Assembly: GCA_905178155.1 (NCBI GenBank)
Contig: CAJINV010000007.1
Coordinates: 4,366,258-4,430,257 of the forward strand
Origin: Amoebophrya sp. A120
Lineage: Eukaryota > Sar > Dinophyceae > Syndiniales > Amoebophryaceae
Direction of reading: 5' to 3'
Length of the DNA stretch: 64,000 bases
The notes below the pieces were generated by a model. The model ran no database searches, was not told the origin of the DNA, and saw only the letters and a list, made by a program, of their open reading frames with translations. Shown in pieces: positions 45,001 through 57,000 of the stretch. The position numbers were made by a program, and so were the translations under genes. Each line of letters opens with the position of its first letter. Within the stretch, counting starts at the first letter, position 1.

Positions 45001-48000
45001 GTGGTGGCTGCAAAGCTGAAGCAGCTTTGCCCGCTTCTCCAAGGCCGTGTCAGAGGCTGAAGATAAAGCATTGTTTCTGGAGCTACCGCTCAGGGGTGCA
45101 CCAAATGGATCAGCAGGTGGTCCTCGTGCGGTACCAGTGAACGTCGAGCTTCCAGCAGCTCCACCTGGCTCCTCCGTAGAGCTGGTACTCGCACTTTGGT
45201 AGTTCATCGCGTTCGCTTGCGCGAGGTAAATTGCGCGCTCCTCTGCGGTGTGGGAGACCGCGATCCAGTGTTCTTTTGTCACGATTTTGTCCGCGTCGGT
45301 CACGGCGGAATTTTGGCGGACGAACCTTTGCAGGAATTTCTCGCAGTTTTCCCTAAAAACTTTCGACCGGTCCCACGGGTGACACTCCTGCAGGTATTTC
45401 AGCCGCTGCTTCGCAAACGCGTTTCGGCTGGCCGTGAAGTAGCAGTCCCGCACATTCGCGCAAAACCCCTTACTGACGTTCTGCACGTGGTGGCTGTAAG
45501 CGCCAACGGTGTTTTGGTTTTCCGTGAAGCCCTCCTGCAGTCGCGCGCCGTAGACCCCGAAGGGCTCAATCTGGAACGTCGCGGGTTCGCTGCCGTTGTT
45601 CCCCCCGCGGCCTCCTCCGTGCCTGTTGTTCCGCCGCCGGGCTTCGCCGTACAGAAAGCTGTCTTCGCTTGGCGTGTAGTCCGACATGGTCAAATCATCG
45701 GAAAACCCTTCGTCGTCCTCATCCCCGTCCCGGTCAAAGTCGGTGTCGAGCTCCGATCGCATGTCGTTGTGATTCACGTTGCTGGTCGTGTGCTCCGACT
45801 GGAAGGAACTGTCAGGCGAGGATTGCATCAGAACATCTTCTTGCACTTCTTCGCCCAGCAGAAGGTCTCCGGGGAGTTCCGGCTGGTGAATATAGTCATC
45901 ATCGTCCTCCTCCGGGGGGAGCAAAGTTTCCACTGCACCGGCGTTCGCAGTGGTGGTGTGTAGAGCTCTAGCTGTACTCGCAGACGATCCACCGGCTTGT
46001 GCTTGTTGATTATTTGCAGTGCCTCCACTTCTAGCCGCGTTGTTCGCATTGTTGGCAATCAGCCCAGCCTGGCGCAGCACCGCGTTGCTTGTCGCCCCCC
46101 GGATTGGCGCCGCTGAGCCCGCACGTGCTCGATTTATGCCACTGTGGTCACCGTTCGCCCTGCCGTGGTTCAGCTGATTGAGCAATTTCCCATTCCCGCC
46201 AGCAATGAAGAGATCCGCGGTGTGGTTGTGCGTGCCGCAGTGCTGACAGATAAACGCCAGCTTCGTACTGGGTTCGTGCGACTGCGGAAGAACCAAAGAA
46301 TTATTTTCCGCAAACTTCACACTCTTCACCGTGAGAGATCTTCCATCTGGCACGTTCCCGGAGACGTAGGGCTCTAGACAGCAGTTGCACTTCCACTCGG
46401 TCATCGGCAACAAATCGTACTCATACTGCCTATGATCGTTGGATCCTCTCCGCCCGCCGTCCGGTTTCGCCGACTTCTGACCGCGTTTGAAGTTAAAGTT
46501 TGGGCAACTCACCCCAAGCGGATCCATCACTGCGGACAAGCCAGAGCGGGGGTCTTTGAGGTCGGCTCTCATCGCTAAGCGGTGGAGCCGGTCCGCGTAC
46601 TCGGCTTCCACTTGGGACACGCCACAGAGGTCGACACCAAATAGCGACGCGGTGGCGGCGACATTCCGAACCGAGTCGACTTGCGGCGTGCCGGTTAGCC
46701 CGAATTTGCTGAAAGCCTTCAGGTTCAGAAGCGAGGAGACCTGCTTGTCTTCAAACGCCTCCAGCTCGTGGAACTCGTCGAAAACAATCCTGCGGAAGTA
46801 AAATTGCTCCAGTAACGGGAACAGCAGTAGCCGGTATTTGTCGTTTTTTATCGAAGAAGATGAAGAACTAGAACTACTTCCGCCGGCAGAGGAAGATTTC
46901 TTTGGATACACACTGTCCATGATAGTCCGGCTCTTCGACGCCGGTGGCACAACAGAATTTCCGAACAACTGACTGGCCTGCGACGCGGCTGCAGACGGCT
47001 TTGACCGCCCGCGCTTCATTACCCCCGGCTTAGACTTGCTGGCGTCGGCGTCGACAAGGATGTTGGTGCTGTCAACATCCATCATGTCGCTACCTGTCGT
47101 GCCACTACCTCGTCCAGGTACGGAAGAGGTTTTTGCGTTGGTCTTTTGATCATTCTGTTCTTTGTCTTCCTCCGCAACCTCATCCAAATCCACCAAAACG
47201 TCCTCCTTTACCTTTTCCTTCAGCGCCCAGGGTTTAAACCTGACCGGGAGTTTTGAATGCGTGCTACTCATGAAGACTCGCGTGTTCTCCCGTAGTTTCG
47301 TAATGTACTCGTGTTGGTGGAGTTGGAAGTCCGTGTCGTCTTTTTTTTCCTCCTTTTTCTTCTTCTTCGGTTTAGGTCTACGAATACCAAAGACATCGAC
47401 CTCGTAGTCCATATCATCATCCGAAGGCGATCCGGTTAAGTCGTCGTCTTCAAAGTCGTCGTTGTAGTACGGCCGATATCCCAGTGAGTTGTGGAATCGG
47501 CCCAACCTCTGATCCGCCTTTTTTCGCCGGGCTTGCTGCTCTTTTTCCAGCTTTTTCTGCTCTTTTTCCTTCTCCTTTTTTTTCTTCTCCTCGAGTTTTT
47601 CCTCTTTTAATTTGTCGTCGCCTAATCCGGACAGTTCTTCGAAACGCGACTGGTGGACGGAGCTGTATAAAACCCGGTACGTCACGAGAATTACGTCGTA
47701 CTGCTGCAGATCGTACACTGTCCGGATCTTCAAGGGGGAGATGTTCTTGCAAACCAGGATATGCAATACAAATTTCCCGTACAACATGTACAAGATGCAT
47801 CACAAATTTCACCAATTTGGAGCGTCAGATTTGTCATGCTTAACTAGGATCGAAGCCAAGTTTTGTCATACAGAGACCGCATTTGTACGAGTACGTCTAC
47901 GTGTACGGGAAATTTACTGTGGATACAGGATCTTCAGCTTGTTGTTCGGCAGGAATTTTTCGATCTCGGTGCTCCACTGGTCGATGAGGTGGGAGGGGAC

Positions 48001-51000
48001 GAGAATCAAGGTGGTCTTCGGGGCTGGGAAAAGACCGGCGGATTCGTGAGTAGAAGTCGAAGGAGAGGAACGATTTGTACTAGAACTGCTGTTCGTCCAC
48101 AGCATCTCTTCCTCTGAAGCCGAGGAGAAAGGACCACCGTGCGCGGAGGAACTGCTGGAGCTCGACACAAAGCCTCGTCCTGATGCGAGATTTTGTTCAC
48201 TCGCGTTTGATGTTCCAGCGGCTGCACCGTCTTCCCTTAGCAAGATCTTGCACATTTTCGCGAAGGTCAGCTGCTTTTTCTCTTCTTTGCCTCCTCGCTT
48301 AGTTTCGTTAGCATCCTGCTGCTCAACGGTTGACTTATCTCCGGCTGCGCTACTCGCGCTCGCCGAACTGCTGCGTTCCTGAGTAGGAAGCTCGTCTTGC
48401 TCAGGAGCCGCGGTTTTCATTCCTTGTTTCTCTTTCTTCATTGCCTGCTGCTTCGTGCCTCCTTTGTTGTCCTTCTTCATAACATTCGTGCTAGAAGAGC
48501 CAGCTGCTTCTGCTGCAACTGCCTTTGCTGCAGCTTTCTTGCCCTTCTTGCTAGTGTCCTGCTTCTCGTCCTCGTCGACTTTTCGCTTCTTCAAAGGCGG
48601 CCTGCTTGCATTTTTCGTTTTCACATTGTCGTCCGCCAGCAGGTCGTCTTCTTCGTCTTCGATTTCATCCTGGTCCTCCGCTTCTGAGTTTTCTGCCGAG
48701 GAGTTGGAGAATTGTTGTTGGTTCAGCTTCAGATCCCGCTCGCTCTCCAACTGAAACCGGTCTTCCTTCGACAACTTTCGTTCCATCACTGTAGTTGAAG
48801 AAGCTCCTCCTGCGTAATTGTCTTCTGTGTCTCTGTTCGCCAAACGCAGCCAATTTTTGATCAATCCCAAGTCCATCGCCTTGGAACTTGCCAACAAGCC
48901 AATACACGTCGCGGTCTTTCCGAAGCCAATTTTGTCCGCCAGAATACCGCCGCGATTGTTGTAATTCGCCGTCATGTTGAATTCCAAAGACCACGTGGCC
49001 TGCGACAAAGGGCAATTTTTGATCGCCTTGTACTCCGCAACACGGCGGTGAAAGGAGTCGCTCGGATCGTGTCTGTGCGAGCCTTCCAGTCTTCCGCTGT
49101 ACGGCTGGTGTCCCTGGAATCCTCTTTTCGCAGGAAGATACCGCTTGTACTCCACTTGCAAGTAGTCGCTGTCGTGCTCCCGTTTCTGCATCCAATAGAG
49201 GGAGCGGAGTTGCTCCGGGCGGAGCGGGTGGTGCCTCGACCAACCGGGGGGCATTTCGCCGGTTGGGTCGTTGTCGTTATTCATGATTTCAAACCGCTGG
49301 AAGTCCTTGGTCTGACTTTGACTGTGGAGGTCCTTCTCACTGTTATTTTTCTTGTTCTTTTTCTTCATCGCATTAGTTCTGGTGTTCAGAGGACCTCCGG
49401 TCAAGCCGAGCAGGCCCTTGTTGTCTTTTGACGATGATTTCATGGCTTTACTTGATGCGCTCGCGCCTCCTGCCCCCGTCGTTCCGGCGAGAAGTTGGTC
49501 CTGCTTCTTTTTCATCTCCAAGATCGTTTTCCGGTCGATCACATAGTCCCTGCTCGGCGGCCGGCAGCTGTTCCAAATCGCGACGCCAGCCTCCAGCTTC
49601 GCGGGGGCAAACCGGATTCTTTCGAGAAAAAAGCGCTGAAAGATCCGGCCGAATTCCACTCTAATTTGCCACTGCACGTGCTGCTCGCGAAGAAAGTTGC
49701 ACTCCTTCAAGAAGTTAACTTTTTGTGCGTTCACAACGTCCAGCACCAATTTTAACGAAGTGCCGGTAAGGTCCTGATCACCAGTGTCGGCCTTCTCCTT
49801 ATTTGCAGAAGCTCCGGCTGTTCCCGCTTTGCCTCCAGTAGTCGCAACTTTTTTCATCGCTGCTTTCGCTTTTGGTGCGGCTTTTGCTTTCGCTTTGCTC
49901 TTCGCGGCCGGTCCAGTTTTTGCTTTTGCAGCAGCTCCAGATGGTTTGCCATTTTCTGGCTTAGATGCAGTCTGCGTTTTGACAAAACGCAGTACATCGT
50001 CCTCCAGAGCGGCCTTCTCTTTTTCCTTCGCCAGCCCGTTACAACCGGCGAGCATCCGCTTGTAGACGCGATCAATGGCGCTGGCTGCTTCCTGGGTGTT
50101 TGTGACATCCACAGCACCCCCGCCAAGGCCCGCCGGGTTGTCCTTTTGCTTCTGCAGGGTGGTTAGTGTCGGTACTAACAAATGTCGTTCCGTATTGATC
50201 ACCTTAATGTCGATCGGAACGACGCCCAGTAACGAATTGTGCGCCTGCTCCGTGTTGTTCTCAATGCTTCCCTTCCCATGGGGTTGGTAACTTGACAAGA
50301 AAGAAAAATTGCTGGCGGAGTGATCGGACTTGACGAACCGCGGCACGCAGTCGTCCAGCCGGTTGTCGCGGATCAACAGGCGGTCCATCAATTCCAGACG
50401 ATTCATCGCCGGGTTAGCCCCCTCGTGGGCTCCGAGACCGTCTTTTCCCAGGCCAAACACCGGGTTGAATTTGGTTTTGTCCAACGAGAGCGTCGCGTCC
50501 GGGTTTTCTACCGCGACCGCCATTTTCTGCAGAAAGTCGTCCCGGAGAAAGTTGACTTCGTCGTTGATCCCCTCATTCAAGTGCATGCAGTGGATGTCGG
50601 AGTAGAACCGAAGGTGCAGCCACTGGAACCGTATGCAATGCAAATTTCCCGCACATGTACAAAATGCATGACAAATTTCGCTAACTTGCAGTGTCCAACT
50701 TGTCATGCTAGACTAGGACTGAAGGCAAATTTTGTCATGCAGAGACTGCATTTGTACGTGTACGGGAAATTTACTGTGGATAAACCGGGTCACCGGCCGG
50801 TCCTCGTTTTGCGACTTCCACCCCGTTATCAAATGCAAAAATGTCTGGGTCTGGAACAAAGAAACTTGTCATGCTAAATCTCAATCACGTACGAAGTCTG
50901 TGTTGCATGATTACCAAAAGCTGTCCACTTTTGACCTCATCGAGAGGCAGTTTCTCATGCAGGATAGGCATGATATAACTCTCACGGAGTCTGTCATGCT

Positions 51001-54000
51001 ATGCCCTACATACCAGACCGCTTGGGTCATGGAAAACCTGCATGACAAGTCTGGCAGTTTTCAAAGACCCAGACATTTTTACATTTGATACCCGTGCTCA
51101 AGTGCGCACAGTGCGCCTGTTCCCACTGCGCCTTGCGCTGCGCTTCCGCCCGTTGCCGATGGTGGAAATTCATGAGCCCGATCTTCCGCTTGTCCATGCT
51201 GAAGATGCTCGGCGGCAAAGGGGCATTCTCCTGTTCCAGACGCGACGGGCCAATCAGCAGCTTCTGGCCTTGGGTCGCGAACACGTCGGTCAAGTCCGTC
51301 TTGTCCTGACCAACGAGGAAGCAGGGGTTCTGTTCCAGGGCGAGAGCGGTCAAATTAGTCGGGATCGAGAAGTCTTGCTGGTGGTCGGGTTGATGTTCTG
51401 ACTTCTGATTTTCGTTGTCGCCTAAATCGCGCTTCGATTTTCTTCCATTTTTTTCTGCTGTTTTATTATTTCCGCCGACGTCCTTCTCGTGGTCCTTCTC
51501 CATCTCTTTGGTGGATTTCATGCTCTTTGCTCGACCTCCTGCAGCTGTGGAAGTTCCGATTGACGGTGCGTTTTTCAACAGTAATTCCGTGATATCCACC
51601 GGAAACCGCTGCTGAAAGGTCGCAGAAGATTGCGAAGTAGAACTCGTCTCTTGTAAGAACGAAGGCCTGATGTTGTCCAAGGAGGACGTCGCCTTGTGCT
51701 TCTTCATCGTCTCTCCCATTACGTTTTTGAAAGCGTTGGCAAAGAAGGGATTCTTGCTCACCACGGTATCGTCAAAAGCACTGCTGCAATTGTTTGCTTT
51801 ACCGACTACCTGAGAGGCGGCGTCACCCGCGGCTTCACCGCCTGCAAGAGAATCAGTCGCGGCTCTCTTCGTCGCGCCCGAGCACAATTCCTGCAACGGC
51901 ATCAGACTCGGTGTGCAGTTCGCCACCGAATCCGGCCGGATTACCCGCGCGTGTGTTTTGTTCATGTCGGTTTTGTGTTTCGTGTTTGAGGGCTGCGGAG
52001 TGCCGGACGCCATTAAATCGACCACAACGAAATCGGAGCCGGTTGCTGGTGTCTCCTTCACATACAACTCCATCTTGCTAGAAGTTGAAGTCGCATCTTC
52101 TACGCCACCATCTTCCTTTTCCTTATCTTCCTTCCCGTCCGTGATCGTTAACTGACTAACACCTTGTCCTGCTCCTGCTTTTTTTCCCACCGCGCTCCCT
52201 CGGATCGGTAAAGTTTTGTGCACCTGGTTGTAGGTGGCGGCGAATAGATCCTTGACCGCCTTGCAGCAGTCGTTGGTCGCCCCGGGGAATTTGAAAAAGC
52301 TGGGCAGATCGATGACAAAGTTCGCGAGGTTTTGCAGCATGTCATTCGTCATCTCCACGTTCAGCGGTGAGCCCTGGTCCCAGTCCGACCCGGACACGTT
52401 GCCGTAATTCAGAGATTTGTAAAGATTTTCCACGTCGGTCAGGAAGGAGAGCTCCTTGTGAAAGTGCGAAGTGGGGTGCTGTCGAGGTGCAACTATGGTG
52501 CTGTCAAGCGATTTCAACATCTGGAACTTCTGATCCGTGGTCCTTGCGTGATTCATCGCGTTGCTATTTATTTCCTCAAAATCCACATCCATGTCGTTAC
52601 TTTCACCTGCAGGACCGGTTGCTTGTTCCCCGGTAGTCGCCATCGGTTCTTGGCCTCTGGGATGAGCGTCAAATCCTGGAATCTGCGGGGCCAAATGTCC
52701 GCTCGCGGGAAGATTTTTCGTCTGCGACGCCAGCAAAATTGGTTCCAACAACTCACAGAACTTCAACAAGTCGACGTTGTCTTTCGTCCCGAAATCGTCC
52801 GTCATCAGCATTATCAACATCCCGACCATCGCACGAAGCACTTTCTGCCTCACTTCAAAAACCTCTCGATTTTGAGGTAGCGAGAAGATCTTGTCGCGCA
52901 GCAAATTGTAGTCGTGGAGAGGAAGGGGAGGTGGCAGGGAAGCAGCTGCAGCAGCAGTGGCGGATGACCGGAAAGTTGTACCATACACATCTAGATCTTC
53001 TACTTCTGCGTGGTCAACATCACTACCGTTGGTGACGTCATTCTGCTCCGACGCACGCCACGACGCTAGGATCTGCTCGTAGTTTTCCACAACCTCCTCC
53101 ACAATACCGTGCTCCACCAGTCTGGCAATGCAGTGGTCCAGCGCGAACCAGACCTTGCAGAAGACCATTTTGCTACTGAGCGGCTTGTCCGCCACCCCAA
53201 AATTTGCCGGGTTGCTGTCCCCCTCCAGAATGGTGGCCGCCGTGTCCTTCATAAGGTCCTCCATCTTGAACTCCCTGTCTTTATTGGAATACTGCAAGCT
53301 GTGCTGCCACCGCGGAGAGGGCATGGTGTGGTGTAACCTCACGAAGTCGCCGGTGCCGAGGAAGTTCTCGTTGATGTAGCAGTTGTCCAGTTTCACCGCT
53401 TTGCTCATCTTCGGCGCATTGAAAGGCGTGTGGTGGTTATGGTGTTTCGACGGCGCAGCCTTTGAAGATGCTCCTGAGGTGTTTTTGCTACTACTTTTTT
53501 GCTCAGCACCATCTTTCTTGCCGTCCGCTGCAAAGTTCGGCTTGTTCAGAATGTGCGAGCTGGTAGTCAGAATGCTCTTCTCTGTCGTTTTCAACATGCT
53601 GGCCATATCCCGGCGGGTTAGCGCGGGGAACTTCACGATGTCGTCCGGCTGCGCCAGCCAGGAGCTCACTGCCTCGTAGTAAACGACCTCAGAGGACGCG
53701 AAATAACTGGATTCATGCGGGTAAGCGTGGATAGCGACCTCTCTAGTAGTTGCAGTTGTGCTGCCCGCCGGCGCTGTTGCAGAAGAAGTTAATATGTTGT
53801 CTCCAAAAGTTGCCCTGTTTTCCTCGTCCTCGTCGCGCACGACCACCTGTTCAATGTCAGAGATCAAGCAGGTAGTTTTATTGTTGTGACCAGAAGGCGT
53901 TATCTGCTGCTTGAACAGCTTCGAACTTTTCCCGTTTTTACTGCCGTTTCTGCTCTTGTCTTTCTTCTCGCTTTCCGCCCGCTTGTGCTTTTTCGCGGGC

Positions 54001-57000
54001 GAGTTCTGCTTCTTGTTTATGTTTTTGCCCTGCATATTATTTGGCACGCGCTTCATCGCCACAACGCTTTGCCAATTGGCCACTCGCTTGTACACATGCT
54101 TTTGGCCCGCCCGGACGCCGGCCAGAAAGCTGAGAGGCCGGGGTTTGCTACTCTCCTCTTCCTCGTTATCGGTATCCCGATCCTCCGCATCCTCGTCCTC
54201 AATATCGGAGTTTTCGGACCGTTTCTCACCAACAGCATTATGCTCCTTGTCCTTGCCAGCACCGCGATGAAGCAGCTTTCCAGTTTGGAAAGGATGATCC
54301 GACGATTTGATGTTCTGCCTCTTTTCATACTCAACTTCCATTTCCCTATCCCGTTGCCTTCTTTTCTTCTCTTCCGCTTCCCTCTCCCTCCGGTGCAGGT
54401 TGTTGACCAAGTCAAATTCCCTCAGATCAGCGTGCGGGCAGTGTGTGCGGAACAGAAAAGGATCAACGCCCGTCTGGTTGCAATCCACGTCGTTAGTGGG
54501 CTCGCATTGCTGAATCTGCATGACCGCCTGCTTCAAAAGGGATTTGTTCTTCTGGAGGTGCATTTTTCTGCTGCTCCTACTAGCACCAGTAGTGGGTTCT
54601 TGTCCACCATCACTTTGGCAGGAATTCTGCTCCCGTTCTTGCAACATGCGCTCGAGCACGTTCAGCATCGGAGCGGTGTAGATGTCCGAGGCTGCTGTTG
54701 ACGGTGGTCGTCGCTCGCTCGCCCGATTCTTCTCGTTCTTCAGAGAGCATTCGTAGACGAACCGCAACTGCTCGATGTATTGCCTTGTTGAAGGACTCAA
54801 ATCTCGCACGGATTCGTAGCGGGCGGGAGTTATTCCTTTATTTTCCTGCAGCATATTGTTCAATTTTGCAGGAGCCTTGCTGCTAGAAGACAAAGAGGAA
54901 CCGACAGCTTGGTTCGTGCTGGTGTTTATAGTTCCGCACTGTTCATCCGCAAATCCGAACTTCTCTAGCTTCTGCTCCATCTCCGACAAAGCTTCCCTTA
55001 GTTTCCCCTTCACGTCCCCAGCACCGCCGTCGGTAGTGGTCCCGCGAAAAAGCATTCGGTTCAATTTGATCCAGCCCATATGCGGATCGACTTGGTCCTT
55101 ACTGAGAATGTCGGCGAATTTATTACCACTCTTGTTCTCCGCTTTGGACTTCATTTCTTTCTTACTCTTATCCCCCTGCTCAGCCTCGTTTTGCGCCGCT
55201 AACTCCTTCTCCCTTTTCTCCAAATCTTCTAGCAGGTCCAACAGCCGCTTGTTCGGTCCACATTGCTCCAGCGGTATCTCGCCATCCAGATAGCTACCCG
55301 CTCCTCCTGCTACCTCCTCCTCAGCACAGTCGTCCCTCCGTTCACAGATCGGGACGCGGTGCACGGACAGCGCAAACCGCCACATAATGTCGCTGATAAT
55401 GCTGTCCGGGCTATTTCCCACTTCCTCCTCTTCTTTCCGAGAGTCGTAACTTTTCATAGCTGCGTCCGCCCGTAAATTCACGTTTTTCTGATTGTCTAAC
55501 TGGAGAAACGTCCGCAGGGGGTTCTTCCACTTTCCGAGGAGCATCCAGTTTTTCAACGCGTTTTCAATGCTCTCGCGGAGGAACTGCTGATTCCGCCGGT
55601 CGAACGACTGCCGGCTTTTGTAGAAAGAACTGTCTTGGTTGTACTTGGTTGTGGAAAATTTCGTGCCGAGTGTGACAACCCGGGTCACGCACTTCAAGAA
55701 TGCGTTTACTTCCTCCAAAAGAAGCTCGGGAAAGCGAAAAAAGGTTCTTGTTCTACTTGCCGCGTCGAGGTGCTGCTGTGTTGATGAAGACAGAGCATTT
55801 TTATGCCCGCCGGTAGTTGTTGAACAAGACACTAAACCACGACGTTGTTCCGACGAAGACGAAGATGAAGATCCTGACAAGAAGTTCTTGTTGTCACCAT
55901 CAACTTTGTCGAAGTCAAACACCTTGAGCGTATCCCGGTAGCTGAGCGGGCCGCTTTTGTACTCGTAGTCCAGTCTGTAGTTCGTGTTGTGCTTGTGCGT
56001 CCGCCTCTCGTCCTGCGTGTCGGGCTGTTCGGTGAACCTGGACCGCGTTAAGCCGGACAGTTTTTCGAACCGCATGTCTTCATACACCAGCTGCTCCCCG
56101 TATCCACAGTAAATTTCCCGTACACGTACAAATGCGGTCTCTGCATGACAAAACTTGCCTTCAATCCTAGTCCAGCATGACAAGTTGGACTCTGCAAGGT
56201 AGCGAAATTTGTCATGCATTTTGTACATGTACAGGAAATTTACATTGCATACCCCGTACTCGGGCGGCAATTCCTCCTCCCGGGTCGCTTCGGAATGATG
56301 GATGTGTCAGGTTTGAAATCGTCAAAGTTGAAATAGTTTGAGTTTGTCATGCATAAAACAGATACCAGTCGGAAGCCCACTTATCAAGCGGCGCATGACA
56401 AATTTTCCGAGCACCGGAATCCAATTTGTCATGCTGTTTGGGCACAGAAGATTGCTTTTGTCATGCGAGTTTAGTAGCTCTATTTCAAACCCTAAATAGG
56501 CTCATAATCTGCCTCATTTGCCATCCCGGCAAGACAGGCACTTCATGCCTTGCACTTTATGCATGAGAAATCATTTCAACTTTGTCGATTTCAAACCTGA
56601 CGCTTCCATAAGAATCCTCGTCCGAGTAGAAATCGTCCTCGTCAGAAATAAAGCTGTCGTCGTCATAGTGGCGGTCTCGGTTGTTCCCCCTCCGATGGTG
56701 CTGTGCGTAGTTCCGGTTGCCGGCCGGCCCGACCTGCTCGCCCATCGCCGCAAACCGCATCGCAAGCTCCGCGTGGCTGGTCGGCGGCCGCAGGATAGAT
56801 TCATTTATGGTTCCCACGACGTCGCTGTTGTCCTCGTTTTCATCAACTACACCTTGTAAGATAGCTTCAACATCATCCAGCACCTGATTGTCACCGACAG
56901 TTTGTCCAGGAAAGTTTAAGTTATTCGTGCTATTGTTTTCTTCATCTCGTTCTCGCCGTCCTGTGATGTTGAGTCCGTTGTTCTGGTCTCCTCCAAGTCC

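Noticed and set aside
51027-56270. Taking the first in-frame Met near 56,270 as the start of a separate gene
   Set aside because: That Met codon lies at an exon/introner boundary region; upstream segments join in frame and the conserved reading continues from the 58,453 start.
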